Shown piece by piece: positions 7,545 through 7,559 of a stretch of DNA of 7,559 nt; positions within the stretch are counted from its first letter, which is position 1, and each line of letters begins with the position of its first letter. Below the pieces are notes generated by a model. That model was given only the letters and a program-made list of their open reading frames with translations. It was not told the DNA's origin and searched no databases. This stretch comes from an uncultured Bacteroidales bacterium. GTDB taxonomy: Bacteria; Bacteroidota; Bacteroidia; Bacteroidales; P3. A program made the position numbers and the translations under genes. The stretch covers positions 1 to 7,559 of the forward strand of contig CALGCG010000070.1 in NCBI GenBank assembly GCA_937884485.1. The letters run 5' to 3'.

Positions 7545-7559
7545 AGTATATAAGAACTA
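7520..7559. repeat. Inverted repeat at the end of the 11-bp array
   Basis: TATATAAGAACTA at 7547-7559 is the exact reverse complement of TAGTTCTTATATA at 7520-7532 (13 of 13), and pairs at 12 of 13 positions with TAGTTCCTATATA at 7531-7543 around a three-base loop (CAG). The array can therefore fold into alternative AT-rich hairpins. It could be part of a 3' end structure for the preceding gene, but no T run is visible before the window ends, so it is not called a terminator. Confidence 0.75.

Overview
The window looks like chromosomal DNA from a member of the Bacteroidota, most likely the order Bacteroidales. Three things point there: the RpoB and RpoC wording (for example NMMRQAVPLL in RpoB, and DSENL followed by ARELRDENS near the RpoC C terminus), the absence of Shine-Dalgarno sequences in favour of A-rich leaders, and a secreted protein of a type I associate with Bacteroidetes. 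The genus cannot be named. Coding DNA is fairly GC-rich, while the two non-coding spacers are strikingly different: one very AT-rich, one a periodic array.

Layout. Bases 1-1910 hold the 3' half of rpoB (RNA polymerase beta), cut by the window edge. Bases 1911-1994 are a short spacer almost entirely made of an imperfect palindrome built from 7-bp repeats. Bases 1995-6470 hold a complete rpoC (RNA polymerase beta') of 1491 residues, which carries an expanded segment between the active-site motif and the bridge helix. A textbook intrinsic terminator follows at 6501-6538. A 308-residue secreted beta-propeller-like protein of unknown function is encoded at 6520-7446, and its best start codon lies inside the terminator hairpin. 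The last 113 bases are non-coding and contain an 11-bp tandem array that changes composition half way and ends in an inverted repeat at the window edge.

How it works together. rpoB and rpoC encode the two large subunits that form the RNA polymerase active site and are presumably one transcript, with the palindrome lying between stop and start. The terminator should end this operon. The third gene has no visible promoter of its own and no obvious link to transcription; it may depend on read-through.

The genes themselves are ordinary housekeeping genes apart from the third. I did not find a new defence, mobile or biosynthetic system. The points worth a second look are the heptad palindrome, the apparent 30-residue tandem duplication inside RpoC, the codon-usage shift within rpoC, the terminator that overlaps a start codon, and the 11-bp array.
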